From Gemmobacter sp. 24YEA27 (GTDB taxonomy: Bacteria; Pseudomonadota; Alphaproteobacteria; Rhodobacterales; Rhodobacteraceae), in NCBI RefSeq assembly GCF_030052995.1, contig NZ_JASJPW010000002.1, positions 372,001 to 436,000 on the forward strand: a stretch of 64,000 bases of DNA, given 5' to 3'. Of this stretch, positions 26,988 to 35,870 are shown piece by piece. The notes below the pieces were generated by a model that saw only the letters and a program-made list of their open reading frames with translations, searched no databases and had not been told where the DNA came from. The first letter of the stretch is position 1; every line of letters starts with the position of its first letter. The position numbers and the translations under genes were made by a program.

Positions 26988-29473
26988 ATGCCAATGCCGA
27001 CAACGCAAATCAGCCGCCACAAATTCCGCTGGGTATCCGCGCTCTGCCTGGTCCTCACGCCATGCCTCGGGGCCCAGCTTGTATTGGGCGGTCGCCCCAT
27101 GCTTGCGGTCCCGGATCTGTTGCTGACCAGCGTCATGGTCTGGTCGACCATCGTCCATTTTGTTCTGGCCGGGCTTTTCACGGGACATGGTCGGGTGATC
27201 GGGGTCCCGACGATCCTTGCTTCCTTTATCGGCCTCGCCCTTTTGCCGGGAATGCCGCTTGTGCCATGGCTCAGTTTCCCCAATACATCGGCCTATTCAA
27301 CCACCGATACCCTCACCGCCATATTCTTCTGGCTTTCCGGCATCGGGGCGGTGCTGATCAGCAGGTCGTCCTGGGCGCTGATACCAAACCGGCTCAGCGG
27401 TTTCAGCCTGGCGCTTCGCAACCCGGTGCATCTGACAGCGACAGCGCTGGTTCTGGCCTGCTGCTTCCTGCTGGCCACATCCTTGCGCCCGCTCATCGCC
27501 GGCGAGCTTCCACGGCTCGCCTCGGTCTCGGGGCCTTTGTTGACGCGCTTTACGCGCTGACCGCCGCGGCGCTGGCCCTGCAGGGGATGGAGGTTCTGCG
27601 CGAAACCGATTCCGACAACCGCCCGGCGCCACTCATGGTGGTGCTCGCCTTTCTGAGCGCCCTTGCCGCGCTTGCCTTTGTGATGGCGCTGCCCGAACTC
27701 GCGCCTTCCGGTCAGGTCGGGGGGGTCGGGACAGTGCTTCTCACCGCAACACTGGCAAGTGTGGTCCTGTTCCGCCGCCCTGCCCTGCTGCTCTGGGCCG
27801 GCATCCTTCTGACTGCCGCAACCCTGGCCTTCAACGCCTCGCAAACGGTTGGAGGCCCGGTTCTGCAATCCGTATTCCTGGTCCTGCTGATTGCGGTCCT
27901 TTTCAGCATTGGCCAGCCAACAGCCGGGGCAACGATCCTGTGGGCAATGCAGGCCTGCCTCCGGTGGCCGTTACCCGGCAGTTCCACAAGGCGGCCCAGG
28001 CCTGGATCGTCCGCGTCAATCTTGACGACCGCACACTGCGCTTTGCCGGTGGCAGCGGCGAGAGCCTTGGATATGGCGACCTCGTCCGGTTCGACGAGGC
28101 CTTTTCGGGGTCGGATTTCTCGGGCCTGATCGACCTGGTCCAGGTGCTGCGCAGCGACAGCAAGCGACCGGCTTCCCCGTCAGGATCCAGCTGACCCGTG
28201 GCGGAAAAGATCCCGAGAAGAACACAACGCCGCGGCTCATGACATTCGAAGCCCATGTGCTGAGCAAATCCGCCCCGGAAGCCTGGCTTGCACTGGTCAG
28301 CCAGGAGCGTGAAAAAGATCTGTCCGGCCGGCTCGCCCGTTACGAACAGCTGCTCGGAGAGGCGATCCTGCGTGAAGAGCGCCTGCTCTCCATCGCCTCG
28401 CATGAATTGCGCACCCCGATCGCCATCCTTTCCATGCTGGGCGAAGAGCTCAAATCCGGCACCGAATGGGAGGATATCGGCGCGGGTTACGAAAGAACCC
28501 TGGACCGGATTATCGCAATTCTTGATGATCTTCGGGCGGGCAGCGGTACGGGCGCCAGCCATATCGCCAATGCCGGCTTTACCATCCGTGAGATGGCGCA
28601 GCAGGTGCTCGACATCTTCTCGACGGTCGCGGTCAGCAATGGGATCAATCTGACATTCACCCCGGGAAGGACAGCGATACCCTTTTGCAAAGCGATCACA
28701 ATCGGGTCTTCATCGCATTGTCAAAACTTGCCCATAATGCGATCATTCACTCCCGCGGCAGGGATGTAACGATCGACGCCTTCGTGACCAGGGGGACCGA
28801 AGACGAGCGTATCGTAACCTGGCAGGTTGCGGATGACGGAATCGGCGTTGAACCCGACCGGCGTGAGAAGATTTTCGAGCCCTTTGAATCCAGTGCAGAC
28901 AATCCTGACGAACGGCCCGGTCTCGGGCTTTATACCGCCCGTAAAGCAATCCGGCTGATGGGCGGAGATCTGACCCTTAACGATGACGGCAATGGCAGCC
29001 GGTTTGTTCTGACCCATCCGGCCCGGATGGCACGCCAACTGGTACAGCCGGAGCAAAAGGTAATCTCAATGAATGACATCACTCCGCTCTATGAGGATCG
29101 CAGCGTCCTGCTGGTCGAGGATAACAAGCTGGTCGGCGAAATCACCGTAACCAGATTGCGCAAGCTGTTCAGACAGGTTGACTGGGCGGAAAGCGGTGAT
29201 GCCGGGCTGAAGCTGTTCCGTGAAAACAAATATGACATGGTGGTCGTCGACCAGTTGCTGCCGGGCCTGATCGGAAGCGAACTGGTGCGCGAAATACGGC
29301 AGACAGAGAAAACCATGCCGATTATTGGGATCACGGCCTCGACGCTTGGGTCGGAATGCCGCGATCTGGAAGAGGCAGGCGCCAATTATGCGCTTGAGAA
29401 ACCTCTGAGCTTCGGCCAGCTCAAAAGCCTCGCTGACGAGTTTTTCGGTGATGTGGCAAAGGCGGGGGCATGA
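26988..29473 (+). pseudogene. Membrane-bound hybrid histidine kinase/receiver, broken by four single-base deletions
   Basis: A single kinase is spread over successive frames: multi-helix membrane part (26988 to about 27530, then to about 27926, at least eight helices), a PAS-like linker (to about 28155), HisKA (LLSIASHELRTPIAILSMLG, to about 28665), then HATPase (KLAHNAIIHSRG, DDGIGVEPDRREKIFEPFES, GLGLYTARKA) and a receiver (SVLLVEDNKLVGE, VVVDQLLPGLIG) to 29473. Each junction is repaired by adding one base: GGGG at 27530-27533 and 27926-27929, and near 28151-28170 and 28664-28672. Either a decayed gene or a run of sequencing deletions; intact domain motifs favour the latter. The position between tadC and tadG suggests a role in pilus or surface sensing (inference). 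Confidence 0.8.
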
Positions 29474-29537
29474 CCTGACCCCGGCTGGTCAGCCGATAGC
29501 AAAGCCGCAAACGCAGCTTTTTTCAGGAAAATATAAA

Positions 29538-29565
29538 CTTAAGGTTGTATTCTGCAACTTTAAGC
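29538..29565. promoter_or_regulatory. Dyad upstream of tadG
   Basis: CTTAAGGTTG and CAACTTTAAG (9 of 10 complementary) flank TATTCTG, 30-56 bp before the TadG start. Its size and spacing fit an operator. A related GGTTGTATT word lies upstream of the secretin operon at 14461. Confidence 0.45.
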
Positions 29566-29593
29566 GTAGGACTTATTCGGGGGCGTAGATTTC

Positions 29594-31270
29594 GTGGTTT
29601 ACGTGATGGCTGCGCTGAAACGATTTCTCACGGACGCCTCCGGCGCCCTGTCGATTCTTTTTGTCATTCTGATGCCTCTCCTGATGCTGATCGGTGGGGC
29701 GGCGACCGATGTTTCGCTTCTGAACGCGCAGAAAAGGTTTACCCAGTCTCAGGCCGACCTCGCCGCACTCAGTGCGTCGCGCTATCTCCCGGATCCGGTG
29801 GCAACCCGCCAGGCCGCGCGGGAGGTTGTTTTGCACAATGGCAAATATGGGCAGATCACCCTTGCCGATGCCGATATCCGCATCGGACGCTATGATCCGG
29901 TCAGCGGCGTCTTTACCCAGGCGCCAAATCAGGCGCGGCCGGAATTTGCCAGCGCGGTTCACGTCATTGTGCCATCACAGTTCCGCCCGTTTCTGCTGTC
30001 GCCGATCTTAAGTGACGAGAACATCATCATCAAACGCGCAGCGATCGGGGTGCAGCGGGGAGTCGTTGCTTTCACATTGCGCAACCGGCTTCTGTCTCTG
30101 CACACGGACCGCGCAGTGCTCGGGCGGGTGCTGGGGCCATTGGGCCTTGGGCTGAATACCGAAGTGCTGGGCTATATGGGCCTCGCCACCACAAAAGTCA
30201 GCCTCAACAACATGCTCGGCCTCATTGCCGGAACCGAGGTCGGGCTTGACGTGTTGAGCTTCAACGATGTTCTCAATCTCCAGGTCAGCCGTCTGGCTCT
30301 GCTGAACCATCTGGTGACGCTCGGCGGGCTTGCCAGGATCGACATTAATCCAACGGCGGTCGGGACCGGGCCGTTGACCCTCGGCCAGATCGTGGGGGCG
30401 TCACCGGGCCTGCTGGGTCTGACCGCCGGTGATATTCTTCCTGACATCAAGCTGAATGTCTTTGATCTTGTGATGGCAATGGCCGGGCTGGCCGCAGACC
30501 CGAAACAGCGGCTGAGTGTAGACCTGCCGATCAATCTCGGGAATCTGGCGAATATTTCCGTCTCGCTTGGCCTGATCAGACCGCCTGTGATTGCCGTGGG
30601 CTATGTCGGAGACACACCGCCGCCGAAGGCCTCGGTGGCACAGGTGGATGCGCTGGTCCTGGCAAATGTTCTGGACCTCGGCGGAACCGGTCTTCTGCGC
30701 GTCGCACTGAATGTTGCGGCCGCTACAGCAACGGCCGTGCCGGTCAGTCTGAATTGCAGCGCCACGGCGCCTTCGGACCAGCTGGCCGTGTTTTCGGTCC
30801 AGACCGCGCCTGCGGAACTGGCCCTTCGTGTGGGCCTGCTGGACAGCAGGGCCGGCGTAGACCCAAAGGATATGGAGAGGGTCAGGGTCGGCGGCGGAAC
30901 ACAGCAGGTGGCAATCCGGCTCAGCGAACTTGGCAAACCGGTCCCTGTCAAAAATCCGCTGACACTTTCCGGCTTGCTCAGGGATACGTCCAGCTTTCTT
31001 GAAACCGTAAGAAAGGATCTGCAGGATCAGGTGAAGAAGTGCAGCGCGCCGCTTGGCTTCCTGTTGTGTCCTCTGCTCGGGCTGGTCAACCTTACCCTTT
31101 CGGTGCTGCTCGGAGTCCTTGGCGCGCTTGTGGACAGCCTGGGATACTTTCTCGCAGCGCTCGGCGTCGACCAGTTCCTGCAAAGGCTGCTTGATCTCCT
31201 GGGCATAGGGGTCGCGCAGGCAGATATCATCCTCGACAGCTATGCCTGTGGCGCAGCCCTCGCCCGGTAA
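29594..31270 (+). CDS. tadG: TadG-like pilus assembly protein
   Basis: 558 residues. The N-terminus has the TadG/TadE-type leader and helix (FLTDASGALSILFVILMPLL, about 9-35) followed by the Flp pilus-assembly TadG-like N domain (ATDVSLLNAQKRFTQSQADL, ALSASRYLPDPVATRQAARE). The remainder is hydrophobic, with many Leu/Gly segments and a C-terminal membrane-like stretch (LLGVLGALVDSLGYFLAALG). TadG proteins are minor pseudopilin-like components whose length varies. Starts 120 bp after the hybrid kinase and has its own dyad and terminator, so it may be a separate transcript. Confidence 0.8.
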   Translation: MVYVMAALKRFLTDASGALSILFVILMPLLMLIGGAATDVSLLNAQKRFTQSQADLAALSASRYLPDPVATRQAAREVVLHNGKYGQITLADADIRIGRYDPVSGVFTQAPNQARPEFASAVHVIVPSQFRPFLLSPILSDENIIIKRAAIGVQRGVVAFTLRNRLLSLHTDRAVLGRVLGPLGLGLNTEVLGYMGLATTKVSLNNMLGLIAGTEVGLDVLSFNDVLNLQVSRLALLNHLVTLGGLARIDINPTAVGTGPLTLGQIVGASPGLLGLTAGDILPDIKLNVFDLVMAMAGLAADPKQRLSVDLPINLGNLANISVSLGLIRPPVIAVGYVGDTPPPKASVAQVDALVLANVLDLGGTGLLRVALNVAAATATAVPVSLNCSATAPSDQLAVFSVQTAPAELALRVGLLDSRAGVDPKDMERVRVGGGTQQVAIRLSELGKPVPVKNPLTLSGLLRDTSSFLETVRKDLQDQVKKCSAPLGFLLCPLLGLVNLTLSVLLGVLGALVDSLGYFLAALGVDQFLQRLLDLLGIGVAQADIILDSYACGAALAR

Positions 31271-31302
31271 CGCCCGGACCAGTCCAGCCAGAAAGTCCGT
31301 TT

Positions 31303-31341
31303 GACCGCCCGTGGAGACCACGCGGGCGGTCTTCCGTTTTG
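31303..31341 (+). terminator. Rho-independent terminator after tadG
   Basis: GACCGCCCG pairs with CGGGCGGTC around an 11-base loop, followed by TTCCGTTTT. It is placed 33 bp after the tadG stop. Confidence 0.75.
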
Positions 31342-31474
31342 GCAGGGCGCCGCGGCGCCACATTCTTGACGCAATCGAAAAAAACCCGCCACAAAAAAGA
31401 CAGACGACCCCAGGATACATACTTTAGATGTTCGAGAATCAAAAGATAATTAATGCTCCCATAAGGAGAGGTCC

Positions 31475-32017
31475 GTGCTGAGACTGATCAAAAGCCGTGC
31501 AGCAAGCGAGCGCCCGGCAGAGAGCGCGATGATTATGCGCGTTCCTCCTGCCGCGGAGACTGAATCAAATGTGGCTTACAGTCTGAAAACCTCGTCACTG
31601 ATCGACGCGCCGCTCTGCCCCAAGGGTCTGATCCTGATGTGCGGCCAGATGGGCTCGCTCTCGCGCGATCTGAGTGAGTGGTCGGAAAGGATGCGGGCGG
31701 TGGTCATGGTGGTTTCAGAGAACAGCATGACATTCGACTGGTTGCGGGAATATGCGCCGAAGCTTGATTTCCTGCTGGTCGATTCTGATTACCTTGGCGA
31801 CACCGAGGCCACGATTGATTTTTGCATGCAGGTGCGCCGGGCCACGCCGAGGCTGCCCCTGATCCTGGTCTCAAGCGAAATCCGGTCCCATGACTTTACC
31901 TGTGAGCGGATGATGGCCTGTGATGTGACGCTGAAACCTCCGCTGCTGCATACGGCCCTGACGCTGGGCGTACAGGCTGCGTATCAGAACAACGACTATT
32001 ATCAGACATCGCGCTGA
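31475..32017 (+). CDS. Pseudo-receiver-like hypothetical protein
   Basis: 180 residues from a GTG preceded by AAGGAGAGG. Residues about 45-170 have the alternating strand/helix order of a receiver domain (KGLILMCGQMGS, YAPKLDFLLVDSDYLGD, RLPLILVSSEIRS, ACDVTLKPPLLHTALTLG), with the DxD-like site and the Lys-Pro pair of strand 5, but the acidic pocket is not clearly complete, so phosphorylation is doubtful. Next to the tad genes it could be an atypical regulator. Function unknown. The 8-mer TACATACT lies 52 bp upstream. Confidence 0.6.
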   Translation: MLRLIKSRAASERPAESAMIMRVPPAAETESNVAYSLKTSSLIDAPLCPKGLILMCGQMGSLSRDLSEWSERMRAVVMVVSENSMTFDWLREYAPKLDFLLVDSDYLGDTEATIDFCMQVRRATPRLPLILVSSEIRSHDFTCERMMACDVTLKPPLLHTALTLGVQAAYQNNDYYQTSR

Positions 32018-32157
32018 ATGCTCGGTGCCTGAGGCCCCCCTCCATAAGGCGTCTCGGCGCGGGCGCCAGTGGGGCCGGGCAACTCCTGATCAGCAGACCC
32101 GGCATATTCCGACCCTGGACCCTGCCCGAGGCCCCTGGGAAAAAGCTCGCCACAAAA

Positions 32158-32194
32158 AGCCCTGCCGCACAGATGTCGGCAGGGCTTTCGGTTT
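32158..32194 (+). terminator. Rho-independent terminator after the pseudo-receiver gene
   Basis: AGCCCTGCCG pairs with CGGCAGGGCT around nine bases, followed by TTCGGTTT. It lies 140 bp after the stop at 32017. Confidence 0.7.
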
Positions 32195-32266
32195 CCTGAT
32201 CCACGACAGTCAGGCAGGGTCTCAGACTGTTGTCACAGCCGTCTCACCTGCCGGATGATCCTATGC

Positions 32267-32518
32267 TTACCAACAGGCGAAGGCGAGCGAGGTTCTGGTC
32301 GGAGAGACTTCCTTCGCCACAACCCATTGAGCTTGCTGCTGCTTTTTCGCACAAGCCTGTGTTGCAAGCGGCTGAGCCGCAGTCACGAGCCGCTCGAACG
32401 AGGTCCTGGCAGGCGCTTCAACAGAGATCCTGATCAGGTCGGCGTCCTTTTCAGCAGGCATACTGGAGACGCATCCGGAAACAAACATGCACCCGATTAT
32501 GGCAAGTTTATACTTCAC
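32267..32518 (-). CDS. Small lipoprotein, function unknown
   Basis: 83 residues. Signal peptide with lipobox VSGC (MKYKLAIIGCMFVSGC), then an acidic/basic mature part and a C-terminus containing CAKKQQQAQWVVAKE and a final Cys-Trp. AAAGGTG lies upstream as a ribosome-binding site. No family recognised. An AT-rich promoter-like stretch with TACATACT on the opposite strand (32538-32545) lies directly upstream. Confidence 0.6.
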   Translation of the reverse strand: MKYKLAIIGCMFVSGCVSSMPAEKDADLIRISVEAPARTSFERLVTAAQPLATQACAKKQQQAQWVVAKEVSPTRTSLAFACW

Positions 32519-32872
32519 TGTGCAGCACCTTTCTGATTACATACTATATGATATATCCATAGTTCTTTAGCGTCAATAACTATTGAATTATAGTCCGTTA
32601 GGCTGTATTGCCACTCTGCGAGGCCATGGTCTGCTAACGGCCAGATCGACGAAGACGAAGGAATTGTCTGCGGTTAGCAGCAGCGGCTTGCCAGGCGCCG
32701 GCCATTCTTCAGCGTGTCGGACCAGGGCGCAGCGGTCTATGGCCTGCCTCATCGGGCCCCTGCCCCGGCGTGACCCCGGTTCTCATCGGCAGGCCCGCGC
32801 CGTTTTCGATTGCCTGTCTCTTGTATGGCCCGCCTCCCCGTCGCATGATCGGGTGAACAGACCGGAGCCAAG
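32519..32872. other. Intergenic region between small lipoprotein and ECF sigma genes
   Basis: 354 bp without a supported gene. The left end carries the AT-rich upstream region of the lipoprotein. A CTGCTAAC (32631-32638) / GTTAGCAG (32673-32680) inverted repeat is visible. No certain ECF-type autoregulatory promoter was found. Confidence 0.4.
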
Positions 32873-33427
32873 ATGACGTCTGACAGCCCCCGTGACCATA
32901 TCTCTTGCCTGATCCTCAGGGTTGCTCTTCGGGACCGGGTTGCGTTCGATATGCTCTACAACTCAACCTCTGCGAAACTTTTTGGCACCTGCCTTCGTGT
33001 CTTGAAAGACAGGGCAGAGGCCGAGGAGGCGGTGCAGGAGGTGTTCATCAAGATCTGGCTCAGGGCGGACAGGTTTGCGGTGACCGGGCAAAGCCCGATG
33101 TCCTGGCTGATCGCGGTCGCCCGGCATCAGGCCATCGACCGGCTGCGCGTCAGGCGGGAAGCGGCCTCAGCGATCGATGATGTGGCGCTGGAAATCAGCG
33201 ATCCGGCCCCGGGACCCGAGGCCCGCGCCGTTGCAGCCGGAGCGCGGCGGCAGCTTGACGACTGTCTGGGTGAACTGGAGGCGGGCCGGGCTGATGCGGT
33301 GCGCTCGGCCTATCTGGAGGGCGACAGCTATGCCGATCTGGCCGCCCGCCATGATGTGCCGCTGAACACGATGCGAACCTGGCTGAGACGCAGCCTTATG
33401 CGGCTGAAGGAGTGTCTGCAAAGATGA
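32873..33427 (+). CDS. ECF sigma factor (SigK-like)
   Basis: 184 residues. Sigma region 2 (AFDMLYNSTSAKLFGTCLRV, AEEAVQEVFIKIWLRA, SWLIAVARHQAIDRLR) and region 4 (SAYLEGDSYADLAARHDVPL, NTMRTWLRRSLMRLKE) are both complete. The stop overlaps the start of the anti-sigma gene as ATGA, the usual coupling for such pairs. Likely targets are its own operon and the fasciclin gene downstream (inference). Confidence 0.92.
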   Translation: MTSDSPRDHISCLILRVALRDRVAFDMLYNSTSAKLFGTCLRVLKDRAEAEEAVQEVFIKIWLRADRFAVTGQSPMSWLIAVARHQAIDRLRVRREAASAIDDVALEISDPAPGPEARAVAAGARRQLDDCLGELEAGRADAVRSAYLEGDSYADLAARHDVPLNTMRTWLRRSLMRLKECLQR

Positions 33428-34127
33428 GCGACACCGATATGGACAAGGATTTCACCGAAGGCGGCGACGAGCTGCTGGCCGCCGAATTCGTGCTGGGCGG
33501 CTTGCCCGTTGCGCTGCAGGCCGAGCTTGCCCGCCGGGTCGAAACCGACACGGGTTTTGCCCGGCTTGTGGCGGAATGGGAGGAGCGGCTGTCTCCGATG
33601 GCCGAAGGGTTCGTCCCGGCCGACCTGCCGCCCGCCGTGAAACGCGCCCTGGATCTGCGGCTTTTCGGAAACATGCCCGCCCGGCCCGGGATCTGGGCAA
33701 GTCTCGCGCTCTGGCGCGGGCTCGCGGGGATTGCGACCGTGGCTTTTCTTGCCGCGGTGACCCTGCCGGCCCTTTCCCCCCAGTGGCAACGGACCGGCTT
33801 GCCGCGTCTCTGACCGCCGAAGGCAGCAGCGTGACCTATCTGGTGCTTTATGACTCAGCCACCGGCAGCGTCAGCCTTGCCCATATGACCGGCGATCCGG
33901 TCGAGGGGCGCGACTTCCAGCTCTGGATCGCGCGGGGGGCCGAAGCGCCCGTCTCGCTTGGTGTGATCCCGGCAGGCGTTTCTACCCGGGTCGGAACCAC
34001 CGACCAGATCCGCGCCCTGATGACCACTTCCGCACATATGGCAATCAGTCTGGAGCCGCCCGGCGGCTCTCCCACCGGGCAGCCGACAGGGCCGGTGCTT
34101 GCCGTGGGCGACCTTCTCGACATCTGA
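33424..34127 (+). pseudogene. Anti-sigma factor, RskA family, frameshifted in a C6 run
   Basis: From the ATG at 33424 the N-terminal cytoplasmic anti-sigma segment (ELLAAEFVLGGLPVALQAEL) leads to one membrane helix (LAGIATVAFLAAVTLPALS). At the C run 33776-33781 the frame breaks. With one more C it continues PPVATDRLAASL and gives the extracytoplasmic RskA domain (VTYLVLYDSATGSVSLAHM, FQLWIARGAEAPVSLGVI) to 34127, about 234 residues in total. The intact gene would hold the ECF sigma at the membrane until a signal arrives. Confidence 0.85.
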
Positions 34128-34151
34128 TACCGGTCGTCAGCGCGGGACAGA

Positions 34152-34203
34152 TTTCAGGCCGGCATTCGGGCTTTTTTTAAAAAAAACGCACCGGCCTGAA
34201 ACT
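34152..34203 (+). terminator. Hairpin terminator after the sigma/anti-sigma pair
   Basis: TTTCAGGCCGG pairs with CCGGCCTGAAA across about 28 bases that contain a T7A8 run, and CTTTCT follows. It should end the sigma/anti-sigma transcript before the fasciclin gene. Confidence 0.65.
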
Positions 34204-34274
34204 TTCTGCAACCCGCATCCGTGACTTCCTGTGTCCCCCGATCACCGGGATCGACATTTCCGGGAGGAAGTCAG

Positions 34275-34832
34275 ATGAAGACCCTTACCAAAGCAGTCAT
34301 CGCCGGTTGTTTCGCGCTGGCAACAGCCGGGGCGGCACTGGCCCAGGACAATCCAAAAGTCGGCGGCGCTGCGATGTTCGCTGACAAAAACATCGTCGAG
34401 AACGCGATGAACTCGGCTGACCACACAACGCTGGTGGCCGCTGTGAAGGCGGCGGGCCTTGCCGAGACGCTGCAGGGCGAAGGGCCCTTCACCGTCTTCG
34501 CCCCCACCAATGCCGCTTTCGAGGCTCTGCCTGCGGGAACCGTTGAGACCCTGCTGAAACCCGAGAACAAAGAGATGCTGGTCAAGGTGCTGACCTGCCA
34601 TGTCGTAGGTGCCAAAGCGCTGGCAGCCGATGTGCAGAAGATGGTGGCCGATGACGGCGGCAAGCATGTGATCGAAACGCTTGGCGGCTGCAAAATCACC
34701 GCCGAGGCCAAAGACGGCATGGTTACCCTGACCGACGAAACCGGCGGTGTGGCCAATGTCACCATCGCCGACGTGATCCAGTCCAATGGCGTGATCCACG
34801 TCATCGACAAGGTTCTGCTGCCGAAGGGCTGA
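34275..34832 (+). CDS. Secreted fasciclin (FAS1) domain protein
   Basis: 185 residues from the ATG at 34275, with GGGAGGAAG upstream. Signal peptide 1-22 (ending AALAQ). One FAS1 domain: NIVENAMNSADHTTLVAAVK, the H1 box GPFTVFAPTNAAFEALP, and the H2 box NGVIHVIDKVLLP. Two Cys (VLTCHVVG and GGCKIT) may form a disulphide. FAS1 proteins serve in adhesion or envelope stress. Placement behind an ECF sigma/anti-sigma pair is recurrent in Proteobacteria. Confidence 0.92.
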   Translation: MKTLTKAVIAGCFALATAGAALAQDNPKVGGAAMFADKNIVENAMNSADHTTLVAAVKAAGLAETLQGEGPFTVFAPTNAAFEALPAGTVETLLKPENKEMLVKVLTCHVVGAKALAADVQKMVADDGGKHVIETLGGCKITAEAKDGMVTLTDETGGVANVTIADVIQSNGVIHVIDKVLLPKG

Positions 34833-34943
34833 TCTCTCCGGCACAGCCCGGGCCATGTCTCGCGCGGTCTCTCCCTCCCGCACGGACATGGCCCGTTATC
34901 GCCGGGATGACCGGCAAACCCAAACCAAAGAAGGAATTTTTCG

Positions 34944-35705
34944 ATGAATGCGATCAAATCGGTCACTGCGGGCCTCTTGCTCTCTGCGCTCGCCGCACCG
35001 GCCATGGCTGCGACAGTTGTCGGCCTTTCGGGTGAAAACGAGTTGCACTGGCTCGACACCGAAAGCTGGACGCGCACCGGCGGCGTCACCGTGACCGGCG
35101 TCGAGGGGCGTCTGCTCGGCATTGATGTGCGCCCGGCGGATGGGATGCTTTACGGGGTCTTTGCCGATGGCACCCTCGCCACCATCGATCCGCAAAGCGG
35201 CGTGGCGACCCGCGTCAGCACATTGGCCACCAGATTGGCAGATGGCGTCCCGGCCACCGTTGATTTCAACCCGGTTGCCGACAAATTGCGGGTGATGGGC
35301 AGTGACGGCACCAGCCTGCGCGTGACGGTCGAAACCGGCGAAGTGGTGACCGATGGCAGCCACGCTTATGCCGATGGCACTGCCCCGAACATCATCGCCG
35401 GCGCCTATACCAATTCCTACAAGGGCAGCGAGAAAACGCAGCTCTTCAACATCGACGGCGCTGCCGGCTGGCTGGTGCTGCAAGACCCGCCAAATGACGG
35501 CACGCTGAACCCGGTGGGGGAAATCGGCGTGAAGCCGACCGAGGCCGGGTTCGACATCGCCTCGGATGGCAAGGGCGGCAATGAAGCCTGGCTCGTTGTC
35601 GAAGGGGGCTTCCATTCGGTCAACCTGGAGACCGGGGCCACAACAGAGGCAGGCCGCATCGACGGCGCGAATGTCCGTGACATCGCCATCCTGCCCAGCA
35701 TGTAA
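34944..35705 (+). CDS. Secreted DUF4394-type protein
   Basis: 253 residues. Signal peptide 1-23 (ending AMAA), then repeated beta-propeller-like blades: VVGLSGENELHWLDTESW, LLGIDVRPADGMLYGVFADG, TLATIDPQSGVATRVS, VDFNPVADKLRVMGSDG. This matches the DUF4394 family of unknown function, often found beside fasciclin genes. AAGGAA lies shortly upstream. Follows the fasciclin gene by 111 bp and is probably in the same sigma-controlled unit. Confidence 0.85.
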   Translation: MNAIKSVTAGLLLSALAAPAMAATVVGLSGENELHWLDTESWTRTGGVTVTGVEGRLLGIDVRPADGMLYGVFADGTLATIDPQSGVATRVSTLATRLADGVPATVDFNPVADKLRVMGSDGTSLRVTVETGEVVTDGSHAYADGTAPNIIAGAYTNSYKGSEKTQLFNIDGAAGWLVLQDPPNDGTLNPVGEIGVKPTEAGFDIASDGKGGNEAWLVVEGGFHSVNLETGATTEAGRIDGANVRDIAILPSM

Positions 35706-35740
35706 GTAACCAGTGCAAGAGTTCAGTACTGTATGAGTGA

Positions 35741-35778
35741 CGCGGCCCGGAGCTTAAGGCTTTCGGGCCGCTTGCATT
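35741..35778 (+). terminator. Terminator-like hairpin after the DUF4394 gene
   Basis: GCGGCCCG pairs with CGGGCCGC across 14 bases, followed by TTGCATT. The T-tract is weak. Confidence 0.55.
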
Positions 35779-35820
35779 CTCCTGGATCGGCATGCCGGCA
35801 CCATCCACGGTCCCGGCGTC

Positions 35821-35849
35821 ACAAAAAAGGGCCGCATCAGATGCGGCCC
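35821..35849 (-). terminator. Rho-independent terminator of the permease gene
   Basis: On the minus strand GGGCCGCAT pairs with ATGCGGCCC and is followed directly by TTTTTTGTG, 22 bp beyond the permease stop. Confidence 0.85.
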
Positions 35850-35870
35850 AGGTCTCGGGATGCGCCTTGG

